Source: Candidula unifasciata (Eukaryota > Mollusca > Gastropoda > Stylommatophora > Geomitridae). From it: a stretch of 64,000 nucleotides of DNA. How positions within the stretch are numbered: the stretch's first letter is position 1; each line of letters begins with the position of its first letter. Location: positions 239,533 through 303,532 of the forward strand of contig CAJHNH020002068.1 in NCBI GenBank assembly GCA_905116865.2, written 5' to 3'. The notes below the pieces were generated by a model. The model ran no database searches. It worked only from the letters and a program-made list of their open reading frames with translations, and was not told the origin of the DNA. The position numbers were made by a program, and so were the translations under genes. This document shows positions 1-11,914 of this stretch, piece after piece.

Positions 1-414
1 TGTAAAGTGTTAGATGCCAGGCGCGATGCTACCAGGAAATCATTGACAGGCGGTCAGGGGCCTCAACCTCATATAATTGTCTAGGGGCGGTGGAACCACA
101 AGATCGTATGCCTTATTAAAGTTCTTGATAATAATAATAGTAATAATATTAATCAGTAATACTACTATTACTATCATGTGAAGCTTTATAATAAATACAA
201 TAATATATTTAAAATAAGATTAAATGTAAATAGAAAAACATATAAATGTATATATCAAAAGGGTTTCCCCACACACCTCTTTTTTAAAAAAAAAAGACAA
301 TTCAGTCCATCTCCCCTGCTGTTAAACGTCTTTAAAACACAGTGTATATTACCATGGGAAAGAAAAACGGAGAATAAGGAAATTACTAATAAACTACGTA
401 CAGACATTCATTAA
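1..414. other. Unassigned AT-rich stretch
   Basis: I see no gene here. Positions 129-175 are a (TAA/TAG)-type simple repeat and 200-300 is very AT-rich with a poly-A run. The LINE fragment that follows may extend into it, but no peptide match is visible. Confidence 0.4.
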
Positions 415-745
415 CTGGTGCCTGCGCAGAATTAAATGGTATGATAGAATCACTAATGTAGAGCTTTGGGAGAGAACTAAGCAAGCTCCAGTGGACCAAA
501 AGGTGAAGAAAAGACGCTACCGTTGGATAGGACACAAACTGAGAAAGCCGGAGAACAATATAACTAGAGTGTCTTTGCATTAGAACCTACAGGGGCATAA
601 AAATAAAGGAAGGCCAAAGAACACACGGAGAAGGGAGCTGTAAAATGAAGTTAGAAAGATGGGGCGGACATAGGGATAGCAAAGGATAGAACGACTTGGC
701 GTGAGTTGATTGAAAGCATATGCTCCATTGGGCGCTAAAAAGGCC
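415..745 (+). pseudogene. LINE reverse-transcriptase C-terminal fragment
   Basis: Conceptual translation in shifting frames gives the conserved C-terminal end of APE-type non-LTR retrotransposon proteins: a segment like RYRWIGHKLRKPENN, then GRPKNTRR, then an AKDRTTWRELIE-like stretch ending near a Ser-Ile-Gly motif. Several stops and frameshifts break it. The same ending (KDRTTWCELVEGLCSIGS) occurs on the minus strand at 8160-8250, so both are copies of one LINE family. No RT core or endonuclease is present here, so this is a 5'-truncated dead copy. The LINE assignment is secure; the clade is not. Confidence 0.75.
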
Positions 746-781
746 CCAAAAAAAAAGTATTTTATCATATGCGATCAACCA

Positions 782-1090
782 TGTGTGGGTTCTAGGGTCC
801 TTTTCTGGGTGGGGAAAGGGGGGGGAGGGTAAGAGAGAGAGATCAAACACCCCTCTCCCTCACCACAACAAACATTTCGTAAAAGTCGACTAATTAGGAC
901 TGTTTCCTTCAGAATCGGAACGCATCTACCTCAGAGGCGAGGAACCAGCAGTCTGCACACAAGTAAGATAGATCTATTAAACGGATAGGCAGGCAAAAAT
1001 CAGGTTCTGGAACAAAACTAAGGTCTAGAAGTGGATGAACAACCAGAATATCCCGCCGGGGTTACAAGCGGTGCACACAAAGAAGAAGAT
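782..1090 (+). mobile_element. Interspersed repeat family R, copy 1
   Basis: This is one of about ten copies of an unnamed repeat in the window. Recognisable blocks are GTCGACTAATTAGGA, GGAACCAGCAGTCTGCA, CAGGTTCTGGAACAAAACTA, GATGAACAACCAGAA and a 3' AAAGAAGAAGA tail. I see no coding capacity and no clear pol III promoter. It could be a SINE or the 3' end of an unrecognised LINE. Many copies have a poly-G or poly-C tract near the 5' end. Confidence 0.6.
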
Positions 1091-1599
1091 ATGAGATTAA
1101 TCCATTGTGTAATAACGCCAACAGTTTACACAAACAAGTGCGTAACGATCAATCACACGGACAGAAACGTATGCAGTTTCAAGCGTTCGTTCACCTTCTG
1201 ATTCCTAGATATAGGTTATCTTGTCTGATAGAGCAAGTGCAGAACTGTTTACATGAAGTCATCGTCCGAAACCATAGATAAAGTCGACTGGTTACGGCAC
1301 TGCAACTCTTGCATGTTGTTGTCACGGTCATGAAACTGCTTCACTTTCGTCCCTTCGCCTCGGTAATGTTACACACCAACTAGTTCTATGTAAGTATTAT
1401 CATCAAGTGGCTCGCCGGTTTGGCATAGGTGATCTTGTTTTTCAGTACCTGGCGATGTCTAATTGCACGTATCAATTCCTTGGTATTTTCCCATGCAAGG
1501 ACAAAAGGTTGCTAAGAACTTCTATGTTGTCTTCATCAGTAAAAAATTCCATCAAGTTTCCAAGCTGTTACAAATTCCAGTTTTTCTTTATCTTGTTCT
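1091..1599. other. Unassigned spacer
   Basis: No coding exon, tandem repeat or recognised element is visible between two oppositely oriented copies of family R. Confidence 0.4.
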
Positions 1600-1870
1600 T
1601 GTTATGGTTCACCGACTGTAAACTCAGGTATAAAGTTCTGACTGTTGGTTCAATTCTTAACTTTAGTCTTGTTTCAGAATTTGAGTTTTACGTGCACACC
1701 GATTTTGTAGATCTGGCTGTTGTGCAACAGTCGATTCTTCGCCTGCCTCTCATGCAGATGCAATTTGAATTCAGTTATAAAAAAAACCCCTGAATTGTCG
1801 ACCTTTACAACATGCTTTTATTGAGGCATTGGGTCTATCCCCCCCCCACCACCCCCCCCCCACCCCCACT
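1600..1870 (-). mobile_element. Family R repeat, copy 2
   Basis: This is the reverse-complement orientation of copy 1: GGTTCACCGACTGTAAACTC, then TTGTTTCAGAATTTGAGTTT, then GTCGACCTTTACAACATGC. It ends in C-rich runs at 1838-1866, which correspond to the G-rich 5' end of the family. The open frame covering 1407-1793 overlaps it and is not a gene. Confidence 0.6.
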
Positions 1871-2454
1871 TCTTTTTTTTTTTTATAGTGTGGTAACAAT
1901 GAAGATCACCTCTTTCTGTCGTCAGGAACAAGTGTTTGTGTCATACCTTGAAAAATTAATCTTCTGTCTTCACAATGAAGGGCGGTTACAATGAACCTGC
2001 TGGTGCCTTTAGGAATATTATGTGAGAGACCTCTGGTCTCTTCCATGGTGCGACTCTCGTACTTTGTCAAAATACGACTTAAAACTTTAAAAAAAATTTT
2101 AAAAAATTAAAACCTGCCGAGGGAATCGAGTCATAGAACGTCGGGGATCAAGAAATTGTAAAACACAATCATTGACCACCGAGCCACAGAGCCACTCGCT
2201 ACATCTTAGCCTGTTTCAAAACATTTAGATTATACATTTTCTCTGTCTGGAGAATTTTAAGCATTCTTCTGCAAAGCCACATCTCTGGCGGTGTGCTTCA
2301 CAGTGGTGCTTTGGGACCTACAAGAGGAATCGTTGAAAAGGAATACAACTGTATTTGCTGTCTCTGTCCATTCATTCATCATACAATTAACCTACTCTCC
2401 CCAGTATTCAAGCCGAGGTCCTATCTTTCAATTGTCTGCCATAACATTATGACA

Positions 2455-2578
2455 GCAAAAAATCTCAGGTTCCGGAACAAGACTAGGGTCCAGACATGGA
2501 CGAACAACCAGAACTGTCTGTCGGGATTGACTGCCAGACAATTTGAAGAAGCAGAAGAAAGATTTTCAACAATTTTCG
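2455..2578 (+). mobile_element. Family R repeat, 3' part, copy 3
   Basis: It carries the family blocks CAGGTTCCGGAACAAGACTA and GGACGAACAACCAGAACTGT and ends in a GAAGAAGCAGAAGAAAGA tail. A SINE-A copy is inserted directly after the tail. Confidence 0.55.
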
Positions 2579-2580
2579 GC

Positions 2581-2812
2581 TAGTTGCGTATCATTTTTTA
2601 CAGGACGTTGCAGAACTAGCCCCAGCAGTCCCTGGCTGTTGTGTAATTTCTCTAGGCAAATTTACGTCCAGTAATTTGCCATTGCTTTCTAGACAGTCGG
2701 CCCCCTGATACTACTGTCGAAACCAACTTAAGGCGCATGGCCCGCAGCTGGGATCGAACCGGGCACCCCGGCATTACAAAGCGTTCGCATCGACTTAGCC
2801 ACAGAGCCGACT
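2581..2812 (-). mobile_element. SINE-A, full-length copy (tRNA-derived)
   Basis: Read on the minus strand, the element starts with a tRNA-like head (CGGCTCTGTGGCTAAG, then B box GGTTCGATCCC), continues through CGACAGTAGTATCAG and AATTTGCCTAGAGAAA, and ends CCTGTAAAAAATGATACGCA. Flanks TTTTCGGC (2573-2580) and TTTTCGAC (2812-2819) are a likely 8-bp target duplication with one mismatch. SINE-A is non-coding and would have depended on LINE enzymes for movement. Confidence 0.85.
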
Positions 2813-2819
2813 TTTCGAC

Positions 2820-4070
2820 AATATAGAAATGAAAATATTGTCAATTGAACATATTTATTTTTCTGTATTTTCTAGTTCTCATGTAATGCAACAACTGCAT
2901 CCATCATTTTATGCAGTTCGTTCTCACTTATATATCTAAAGAAAGATTATGGGTGCATTCATATATGTTATTGATGATTTACTAACCAGCATCAAAACAA
3001 CCCGAGCGATTCATTAGTCTCAAAAATTAAAAACTTCAACACATCTCTTGCCTTCATCCCCCTCCCCCAACGTTTAATAACACATGTGGACCACAAACAA
3101 TTATTATATGTAATTACATTATACATATATTTTATAAAATTCAGTGCATATATTTCAGATAAGGGGAGGTCGTGTAGCACAATGGGTAACACACATACTT
3201 CCTGACGCGGTGATCACGTGTTCGGATAACATACATCTCGGGGGGGGGGGGGGGGCAAGAACCATGAGACATCGGGTATTTTGCCCCCCTCCCCCCCCCT
3301 TTTTTTTCTGCCCCCGCCTAACCAAAGAAAACAATTTCTTACAAAGGGGGAGGGGGAAGGGGGCCTCATCCCTCCAATAACTGTAAGGGGGAGTGGGACG
3401 ATCTATACCTAGAATTTTCGCAAACGGATCCAGGCTACAAGTCACGTCTGGACGTTCTCTTTTAAATACGTCCTCTTTTAAATATTTGTTTGCACGTTTC
3501 ATCCAAGGCGGCTTCAAATGAAACTTAAAATATCATATAAATTATAATAACTGTCATTGTCATGTAACCTGCCAGTATTGTTATTAAGGATGTCAAGAGC
3601 GTTATCCTCGTGACATCATTGTGCAGACGAACACTGTGACAGTTTCAAGATAGGCACTCCGCTTGTTGGATGCAACAAAGAGCAGCAGCATTCTTTTCTC
3701 CCTTTTTCCCCCCAGCAATGAAGGGCAAAACCGATAGAAATTCGTCGTGGAAAGAAGGTCTAATATTGACCGTGTCACTCAAAGTCATTTTGCGGATTTC
3801 ATGTTTATGACTGAGGTCACAACTCGGTGAGGTTGAGCCGGTCGTGAACACTCTGTCATATAAGACAGGGTGTTTTATAACATCCCACTTCGCTTATACA
3901 ATTGCCGGACTCACAGGCATACATCACCATATCCTTCAAAATATTTCAAATTCTGTGTAGAAATATACTTATTTGCCATTCAGCCAATTATTATCATTAA
4001 AATTATTGTTATAATTATTATTATTGCATGCTTAAACAACGTGCAAGCCCTCAAAGCTTCAGCTAGAAAT
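2820..4070. other. Unassigned stretch with a G16 run
   Basis: There is no supported gene. A tRNA-like segment near 3170-3235 is followed by a G16 homopolymer at 3241-3256 and further C- and G-rich runs to 3365. The open frames here are repeat or homopolymer artefacts. Confidence 0.35.
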
Positions 4071-4140
4071 TATAATGGCGCTAGGCCCGTCACAAAAATT
4101 TCATTGCGGCGGTACCCTTCATACGTCTTTGATCTCCATC

Positions 4141-4228
4141 TGACGGGCCATGCTGCTGACGTCACCAAACCGGGCTTAAGATATGTATCGTTAGCCCGAT
4201 TTGGTGATGTCAGCAGCATGGCCCGTCA
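4141..4228. repeat. 36-bp inverted repeat, MITE-like hairpin
   Basis: The left arm at 4141-4176 begins TGACGGGCCATGCTGCTGAC. The right arm at 4193-4228 ends CAGCAGCATGGCCCGTCA and is its reverse complement with two mismatches, both of which would be G-U pairs in RNA. The loop is 16 nt (4177-4192). Weaker complementarity (GTCTTTGATCTCC against AGAGACGG) continues outside the arms. This could be a foldback MITE or a transcribed hairpin. Confidence 0.85.
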
Positions 4229-4604
4229 AATAGAGACGGTCTTGCTGAGACTCCAATACTGAAGTGCTTGAAAGCAGTGACTATTTTCGCTAAGGTGCCG
4301 GCAACAAAGTGTCGGTACTCATTAAGAAGTGTCTATAGCAGCAGTGCTGACAAAATGATGCATGCGAAAAAGGGCTGATACCGGGAAACGTTACGTACCG
4401 CTAGAAAAGACCCCCCTGATTGAATTCATTGGTTTAATCAGACGCTGACAGGTACACTCAGAGCAGGAAGAAACAAAACAACAACAAACAACGAGACTCT
4501 TGGGCTATAATCACGTAGCCTGCTTAGGCACACTGACAGACACCTCAGCAGAGAAAGTTTGAAATACGAATTAACGTTGAGAAACACTTAACAAGTTCTT
4601 CTTC

Positions 4605-4845
4605 TTCTTCTTTGTTCACCGTCTGTAAGCTTCAGTGGAAAGTCCTGGTTAGGAATCTAACTCTGTACCAGGGCCTGAGTTTTGCGTATTCATCCGTTTT
4701 ACTTGCTTATTTTTGTGCAGTTGGTTGTTCCTTGCCCCTCGAGCAGATGTACTTTGACTTCAAAGGAAACTCATAATTAATCGACTCCTACGACATGCTT
4801 GTTTGAGAAGCAGAGGGTCTATTCTTGTTTTTCTGACAATGCGGC
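4605..4845 (-). mobile_element. Family R repeat, copy 4
   Basis: It starts at (CTT)n, the complement of the GAA tail, then TTCACCGTCTGTAAGCTTCA, GTACCAGGGCCTGAGTTTTG and TCGACTCCTACGACATGC, followed by the GGGTCTATTC end. It is in the same order and orientation as copy 2. Confidence 0.6.
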
Positions 4846-7085
4846 CCCGGAACCCGCGTGGGGGTACTGAATAGCTAATAATTAATCTGTTTATTGCGTC
4901 AACGATGTTACTAGGTCAACAGGCCAGAGGTTTGATGTCTAGGATAATAGATATGCAAGAACAGTAGAATGTACATTTATTACCTGACCAGGATATTCAA
5001 TTAAAGCACTTCCAACCTTTGCCACTTCAAATCTCAAAAATGTCATTTCAAAACACTCGCATGTACAGCAGACATGTTCAGTCAGTCCAATACGTCGGGT
5101 TTTCAACATGGCCAGCATTTCTAGAAAAACGAGGTCGGTGCTTAAACATACATTTACTTGTATCGTAGAGACACTCTGTTCTCACTCTCCCAGCATCACA
5201 AGACCGGACTCTCCCAGGATTTAAAAAAAACACGACTGAGTTTTCTCATTTGCGCCAAGTTTAAATAATCTGTTCTACTTTTCGTGCACTCGAAAGTCCC
5301 ACTCACAGTTTCACGCTTTTCTCACCTGGCATAATTTGGCCGAACTGCATGTTTGCCTCGAGTTAGCAGCGCTTACTCGATTTGTCCCCGCATTCATCAG
5401 ATATAGCAATCGATGCCATCTATCCGGATTCTCGCACATAATTTATGGTTAGTAGTTGTTCTCATTAAAAATAATGAAAAAATGTTTCCGCGATGAGAAA
5501 AAGGTCCGTTACAATCGACAACAGACAATTCCACAGAGACAAAAATACAAACCTTTCTGTTAAACCAATCTCATCTCTATTCTGAAAGACCAGCAATGGC
5601 TACAAGGCTAGAATACAAGTGTATTTCAAGGGGCCACAAACTATCTAAAGAACATATATATCTCTTTAACTGACCTCTGGGCAAAATATACGATATTCGT
5701 GATAACAGCCAAGTGTATAAGTGACGGATATTTATAGTGAACTCGGTTCAATGCAAGTGACAATAACAAATGACTGTAAAAGTGAGAGGCAGAAGAAGAA
5801 GAAAAGGGTAGAAAAGGAAAGAGAAGACGAGAAAAGAAAGCAAGAAAGTTAGCGCAGAGGAAAAGGGAGAGAAAGAGAATGAAAGAGATAAATACTAACT
5901 CTCAAACAACAACATAATTTTTTAGTGGGGATGAAAGCTGAACTCCGCTAGGCGCATACTAAGCGATTAATACCCTATGACGCAAAGTGTCACTATTCGG
6001 ATGAGAAATTGCCAGGTACAAATCTTAGCAACCCCTGTCCATCATAAGGTTATACAGGAGCCTCAGAAGGTTAAAAAACAAAAAGCTGAAGTTTGGACAG
6101 AGTAGGGCAATGTTAGTTGTTTGTTGTTTAACTAGGTCATTTTACTTTATGTAGCTTGTCGCCCATAAATTTGTATTTGACACTATTTAAGAAACATTAC
6201 ACTTGAAAGTTTCTGCCTGTGGGGAGTTTTGAATGGGAGACTGTATATGAAGTTACTCGTAACCAGAAGCTTTCTATAATTGCCTAGCTTTGCCTTCAAC
6301 TGGCAATCTCCTTTTGAGTTCTTTAGCCTCATTAATAATAAAGTAACAGGAAAAGCCAGGACGTATTGTCTACATACTTACTGTATCATTTACTGTATGG
6401 TTAGATTCTGGTGGCTGCGCTATCCTTGGCCTACTTAGAGAAGCGGTGAAGACAACGTGACGATTTCAATGTTTCTGTCCTGGGTAACAATTACTTGAAC
6501 ATAAAATGAAGGCTTCGTCACAGTGACATATAGTACGACCACTACGTTCGTTAGGCTCGTAATATGGTGCATAGAGACGCAGGAACTTGTGGGTATTATT
6601 GGAGCATTGTTGCGCAGTACAAGACTCTGAATGTTAGCCTCTCTTGTCCAAGCCTGCTCCCCCTACATGTGGTGGACCATGTTCTACTCAGTAATCCAGT
6701 AGAAGGTTGGAGTTTTAACCAACAGCAGAAAACTGGATGCAACAACGAAAGAAGTGAAAGCAATGTCCAGTTCCAACTGTCTGTGCTCCTAGAGATGTGT
6801 GTTGGGGATGCATATTCAGCAATGGCCAGTGGCTAGTTGCCACAGAATTGGCGACGTGTATAATGCAACAATACATGTGTATCTGTTGGTTTGTCGTGAC
6901 TGTTGCTTCCATCAGCTATGAAAAGCAATTTTAGTGTTAGGCTGTAGGTTTAGGTCTGATGCATCTGATGCATGTGCGAGCAATTGGATTTTGCCGAGAC
7001 TGCTGTCTGTTACCCTTTCACATGCGACAGCCAAGGCCGTTTTTTAGGCATGTGCAGCATATCCAACTGGACTAGATGGCAAATT
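4846..7085. other. Unassigned 2.2-kb stretch
   Basis: I found no exon with convincing splice sites and no recognised element here. There is an A/G-rich tract at 5785-5890. The open frame at 6564-6836 has no recognisable domain and no coding-like features. Confidence 0.35.
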
Positions 7086-7096
7086 ATTGTAGGCGG

Positions 7097-7146
7097 GTGT
7101 GTGTTTGTGTGTGTGTATGTATGTGTATGTGTGTGTGTGTGTGTGT
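7097..7146. repeat. (GT)n microsatellite
   Basis: This is an interrupted GT/GTAT dinucleotide tract of about 50 bp. Confidence 0.95.
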
Positions 7147-7534
7147 CCTCCCCATCATTCTGTTACACAAATCCAATCTATGGCAGTTGTTACTTTTCTG
7201 AATCACCGTTTCATCGTTTTAAATAAATACAACTCAACGATTGTTACTCTGACGTACACATAATTCAGACTGAACAGCTTGATGAAACAAATGACAGGGA
7301 TTGAAAGAGTTAATTAAATCTAAGCTCGGTGGCCTACTGACAACCCGGTGGTCACTGTTTTGGGTACCCTTTTGATGCGTTTTCGATTTTCAACTAATTC
7401 AGGCTGCCAGGTTGAACCAGCTTAAATTTAACTACCCAAATATCTGAAAGATGTTCTGGGATGTAAGTATCATATCTATGACATCGCCCATTGATTACCT
7501 TAAAGAAAACGGTCCCTTCTGTCTGTTTTACCAC

Positions 7535-7728
7535 TTTTTAGGGCGGTGTAGACAGGCGGCTTTGAGCCTGAGGTTCTAGGGCCGCCTGGCTAGGGCTGTC
7601 GCCACGGACTGTGCAGGTTATGATGTTTAATTTCGCCGCTGACAGAAAAACTCCATCACCTAACTGGGAGTCAAACTCTGGTCTCCCGAATAAGAGCCAG
7701 ACGTTGTAACCGCTCGGCCAGCCCCTCC
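7535..7728 (-). mobile_element. SINE-H, tRNA-Leu/Ser-like head
   Basis: The minus strand begins GGGGCTGGCCGAGCGGTTAC, a good box A of the type seen in tRNA-Leu/Ser, followed by AGAGTTTGACTCCCAG, a box B. A non-tRNA body follows down to about 7535. It lacks a credible complete cloverleaf, so it is a SINE-type pseudogene and not a working tRNA gene. Only one copy is in the window. Confidence 0.6.
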
Positions 7729-7744
7729 TACTGATTATTTAATG

Positions 7745-8159
7745 AATTATTTAAAAGCCGGGGTGGTGGGGAGGGGGTGGCACCATATATATATCTCTCA
7801 GTTGAGGCTAAACATGTCCATTACTTACATGGCTTTTACGTGAGAGCTATCGTATGTGTCATCCGTCATTGAGTAGCGACTAGACGCTCCTCTGCCGATC
7901 CAAAGATTCACAGAGCCGAATATTTTTTGTCAATGACCTTAGCGTCCAGAGGTGGACCCAGTCTTAAATGGGTAGCAGGTAAAGTCCTGGCAACTAAAGG
8001 CCTCTTGTGTGATGTTGAACACCTCACTCATAGAGTGTCGATAGATCTATACAGCCTGGGTCTAGTGCCACTGGCGTGTAATGGGACCTTCGTTACTTTA
8101 CCGACTATATGCTCAATATGCCTGAAGGCGAGAAAAAGGGTCCTTTACTTTCTTCTTCT
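7745..8159. other. Unassigned spacer
   Basis: No supported gene or element, apart from a short G-rich run at 7758-7780 and a TA-rich stretch at 7787-7796. Confidence 0.35.
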
Positions 8160-10500
8160 GCCTTTCTAGCTCCCAATGGAGCATAGGCCCTCAACCAGCT
8201 CACACCAAGTCGTTCTATCCTTTGCTATCGCATGCAGCTCTCCTCAAGTACTCCCAATCTGTTTAACTTCACTCTCTAGCTCCCTTCTCCTTGTGTTTTG
8301 GGCTTCCATTATTCCTATGCCCCTGTGGGTTCCAGTGCAAAGATCTTCTACTTATATTCTTCTCTGGTTTTCTCAACGTGTGTCTTGTCCAACGCCAGCG
8401 TCTTTTCTTCACATCTTGGTACACTGGAACTCGCTTATTTAATTCAATCGATTCTGCGCAGGCACCAGTTAATGAAGGTTTGTATATTTTTTAATAATTG
8501 CCTTAGTTGTTCTCAACGTTTCCGCCCCATAAAAAAGTACTGATTTGACATAAGAATTAACAATTTTAGGTTTAGTATTTGTTTAAATTTATTTTGAGCT
8601 CCATTAATCCCCTAATGAAAGCTTTTGTTGACTTTTGATTCGTATTTAAATATCTCTATCAGTTCCCCCATCTTTATCTACCTTACTGCCCATATAGGTG
8701 TACGACTTCACGTCTTGGAGTGAGGTACCATTAAGTAAAACCACATTACAATTTGCCTGATTTATTCTCATTATCTTTGTCTTTACAGACTTTCAGACCT
8801 AGTTGTTGTGATCTAGCATCAAATATGTTCAATTTATCCCTGAATGGCACAGAACAGAAATATCACCAGCGAAGTATCGATCTTCAAGCTGTTTTGTAAG
8901 GTTCCACTGAATTCGATTCCTGGTGTTAGCAGTTGCTGTCTTAAAATCCAGTCTATCGCCAGTTTAAAAAAAAGGAGAGCCGACACAGGCCATCACTGTC
9001 GCACGCCTGTTTTAATTTTAAATGTATCTATTAGCTTTCTCTCATGTCTTTGTATGTTGCCTTTACTAAATTAATAATTTTATGTGGTTTTTCCATAGTG
9101 CTTCATTAATTTCCAGAGAGATTCCCTATCAATGCTGTCAACAGCTTTTTCAAAGTCTATAAATCCAATGTAAAGTGCTGAATTCAATGCAATGCTTTGG
9201 TCTATTATCATACGTAATGTGGCTATCTGGTCAGTACAGGATCTGTTTAGCCAAAAACCCGACTGTTCATCTCTTAGCGTTTTATCAGTAACATCTTTTA
9301 GTCTTTCTAAAATAATCCTGCTTATTATTTTTCCAAGAACTGACAGCAACATATTTCCTGTATAGCTTACACACTCTTTTCGATCACCTTTTTGGGCAGT
9401 CTCACAAAATATCAATCTCTCCAATCTGTTGGTATTTCTTCGGTCTCCCAGACTTTACTAAATAATCTACGTAGCAGTTCCGTTGATGCGTTTATATTGG
9501 CCTTAAGAGCTTTTGCTGGGATACCATCTGGACCTGCCGCTTTTTCTTATTTCAGAAGATTGATAGCTTTTCTAATTTCCTTTTTAGATGGTATCTCAGA
9601 GTTGATATCGTTCCATTTGTACAGGCTGGAGACCTAGAGGAACCTATCGGGCTGGTCTATTTAAAAGTATTCCTAAATATTCAGCCCATCGGTCCATTTG
9701 ATCTTTAGTGTTGTCCTTAACTAACTTTTATTGATCCACTTGGCTGACTATATTTACCTACTAGTTTCCTTGTGTTACTGTAAAGGTCTATGAGGTGTCA
9801 TTATGTTGCTGCTGTCTCCGCTTCTTATACTAGGTAGTCTAAATATTTCTATTTATCTGCCCTTATTCGCCTCCTAACTTTCTTATTATCTTCTGTGTAT
9901 TTTTCTTGAGCTAAAATGTTGCTGTTGTTTGAATCTGTCTGTTTGCTTTTCATTCCTTCTATTTTTTTTTAATGGTTTCTGGTGTTATCCAAGCTTTATG
10001 TTTCCGTTTTTTCTTACCACGGACTTCTACACAAGATTAATTCCAGATTCCCTTGATCTGATCCCAGCAGACTTCAGTGTTAACTTCTTCGGCTAACTGC
10101 TGCAACATCTGGTACTTATCATAGACTGTTACTAAAAATTGTTCCTTAACTGTGTTATTCCTGGGAATAACCTACATTACACTGGTTTCTATGATTATAA
10201 GATATATATCTTATAAATTTCAACTTGCTTTTACTTGCCAATAGAAAATGATTAGTAAATACATCGGAACCTCTGAAAGTCCTAATATCGTAGAGGGGTG
10301 ATCTAAACTTTATGTTTATACATATGTGATCTATTCGATTGGTTGTCTTGTGGTCTGGTGATTTATATGTAGCCTTGTGTATACTCTTTTGTTGGAAGAT
10401 GCTTCCGCCAATAGCATACTCATTTCCTAAACAAAAATTGGTGAATACTTCTCCATTTTTTATCCAATACTCAAAGTCCATGTTTTCCCATAATCTCTTT
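8160..10500 (-). pseudogene. Degenerate LINE with endonuclease and RT remnants
   Basis: Read leftwards on the minus strand, 10155-10500 resembles the end of an APE endonuclease: an AIGGSIFQQKSIHKATY segment, then NRIDHICIN, then an RSPLYDIRTFRGSDV segment. The stretch 9080-9424 carries RT motifs, with SVLGKIISRIILERL, DEQSGFWLNRSCTDQI, then IGFIDFEKAVDSIDRESLW. The stretch 8160-8520 holds the C-terminus ending KDRTTWCELVEGLCSIGS. Frames shift repeatedly and the FADD/YADD active-site block is not readable, so it is dead. The 5' end near 10500 is approximate. It belongs to the same family as the fragment at 415-745. Confidence 0.8.
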
Positions 10501-10814
10501 ACTTTACTGTACTTTATCGTGTACGTAATCGTCCCTATGTGGGTCAGTTTTCACGAAGCGTTCACGTCACGGTCACAGTACGTGCACACATGACACTGGA
10601 ACATAAATAGGTCTAATGATAATAATGTGCATACGACATTTATCAGCTCTGCACTTCTCCTTCATTGGTACTTGTACTGGGCTTTTCTGCATGGGTAACT
10701 GTGTCATCATGCCACCAACACACGACAACACACGTGACACTACATTGTAAATGTCTCTTTGAGGTGGGCCAAACTTTGTGCTACTCTCGTTTAGGGACGA
10801 GATGCTATTCAGTA

Positions 10815-10870
10815 TATGTGTGTGTGTGTGTGTGTGTGCGTGCGTGTGTGTGTGTGTGCGTGAGTGAGTG

Positions 10871-10941
<71 letters not shown>
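10815..10941. repeat. (GT)n/(GA)n compound microsatellite
   Basis: A GT/GC dinucleotide tract at 10815-10860 runs into about 70 bp of GA repeats at 10870-10941. Open frames here are low-complexity artefacts. Confidence 0.95.
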
Positions 10942-10944
<3 letters not shown>

Positions 10945-11218
10945 AATAACGAACTTTATTTTCAAATGGTCACAAGCTAGGCAGCCAGGCCGGTCTTACA
11001 TTCGGCAGTTATATTTTTTATATCAAGTCTTTTATTTTCTTGTATCAAAATTCATAGTATAAATGTAAATTAAAATATACAAAAGCATGGATGTCAAAGG
11101 AATAGCTTCAAATGCACGTGCAAAAATACACACACACTACCGATACACACAGGAGGTGGAAAACCGTCAAAGTGAAAGAGATAGAGAGAGAAGGAGGGAG
11201 AGAGAGAAGAGACGAGTA

Positions 11219-11380
11219 AGAGGAGAAGAGAAGAGAAGAGAAGAGAAGAGAAGAGAAGAGAAGAGAAGAGAAGAGAAGAGAAGAGAAGAGAAGAGAAGAG
11301 AAGAGAAGAGAAGAGAAGAGAAGAGAAGAGAAGAGAAGAGAAGAGAAGAGAAGAGAAGAGAAGAGAAGAGAAGAGAAGAG
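11219..11380. repeat. (AAGAG)n pentanucleotide array
   Basis: Roughly 32 nearly perfect AAGAG units. On the plus strand the pentamer reads through without stops as REEKRREEKR, giving a spurious frame over 11087-11398. Confidence 0.95.
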
Positions 11381-11914
11381 ACTATCTACATTAGATAGAA
11401 CAGAGAGACGTGAACTTTATCACGACGCCAAAAACTCCTTTTTTTTTACACACAGATATCACCTGTGTAGGAACATACAGCAGAATAGGTCCACTAAACC
11501 TTAACAATCATGTTCTTCAAGAGGGCTATTTAACTGGCGGCACGCGGGCCTAATGGGGTGTCACGCATCAGGTCAGTGTTCTTGTCTCACCATACCCATT
11601 CTGTAAAGCCATCCAGTGCTTCAATACACAGATCATAATGCTTAGTTAGCCCAGCAGCTTCATTAGGGGGAAAACCAATCCTATTATACAAGCAAATGAA
11701 ACCCGTCCGCTGTGCTGAGATGCGAATGCACTATCCTCTATTTAAGCACGACTCACTTATACACCATGTATATGCACAAGCTAATATATGCACATATATA
11801 TACACCGTTTAAATGAGTTGTATATTTTGCAAGCCGTCGCAAGCCAATCCCAGAATGTGATAGCTAGGTGTGCTTTCTCTAGGCAATTTTACCTTTAGCA
11901 GTAAGTTACAGTCG

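Noticed and set aside
2095..2205. Minus-strand tRNA-like segment (GAGTGGCTCTGTGGCTCGGT)
   Set aside because: Only a box A-like match; the rest does not fit a tRNA or any SINE family seen here.
3170..3240. Possible tRNA gene or SINE head (TAGCACAATGGGTAACACA)
   Set aside because: Box B is poor, no cloverleaf is evident and no second copy is in the window.
6564..6836. A 90-residue open frame
   Set aside because: No recognisable domain, no splice context and no coding-like features.
11087..11398. Arg/Glu-rich 103-residue open frame
   Set aside because: It is the translation of the AAGAG pentamer array.
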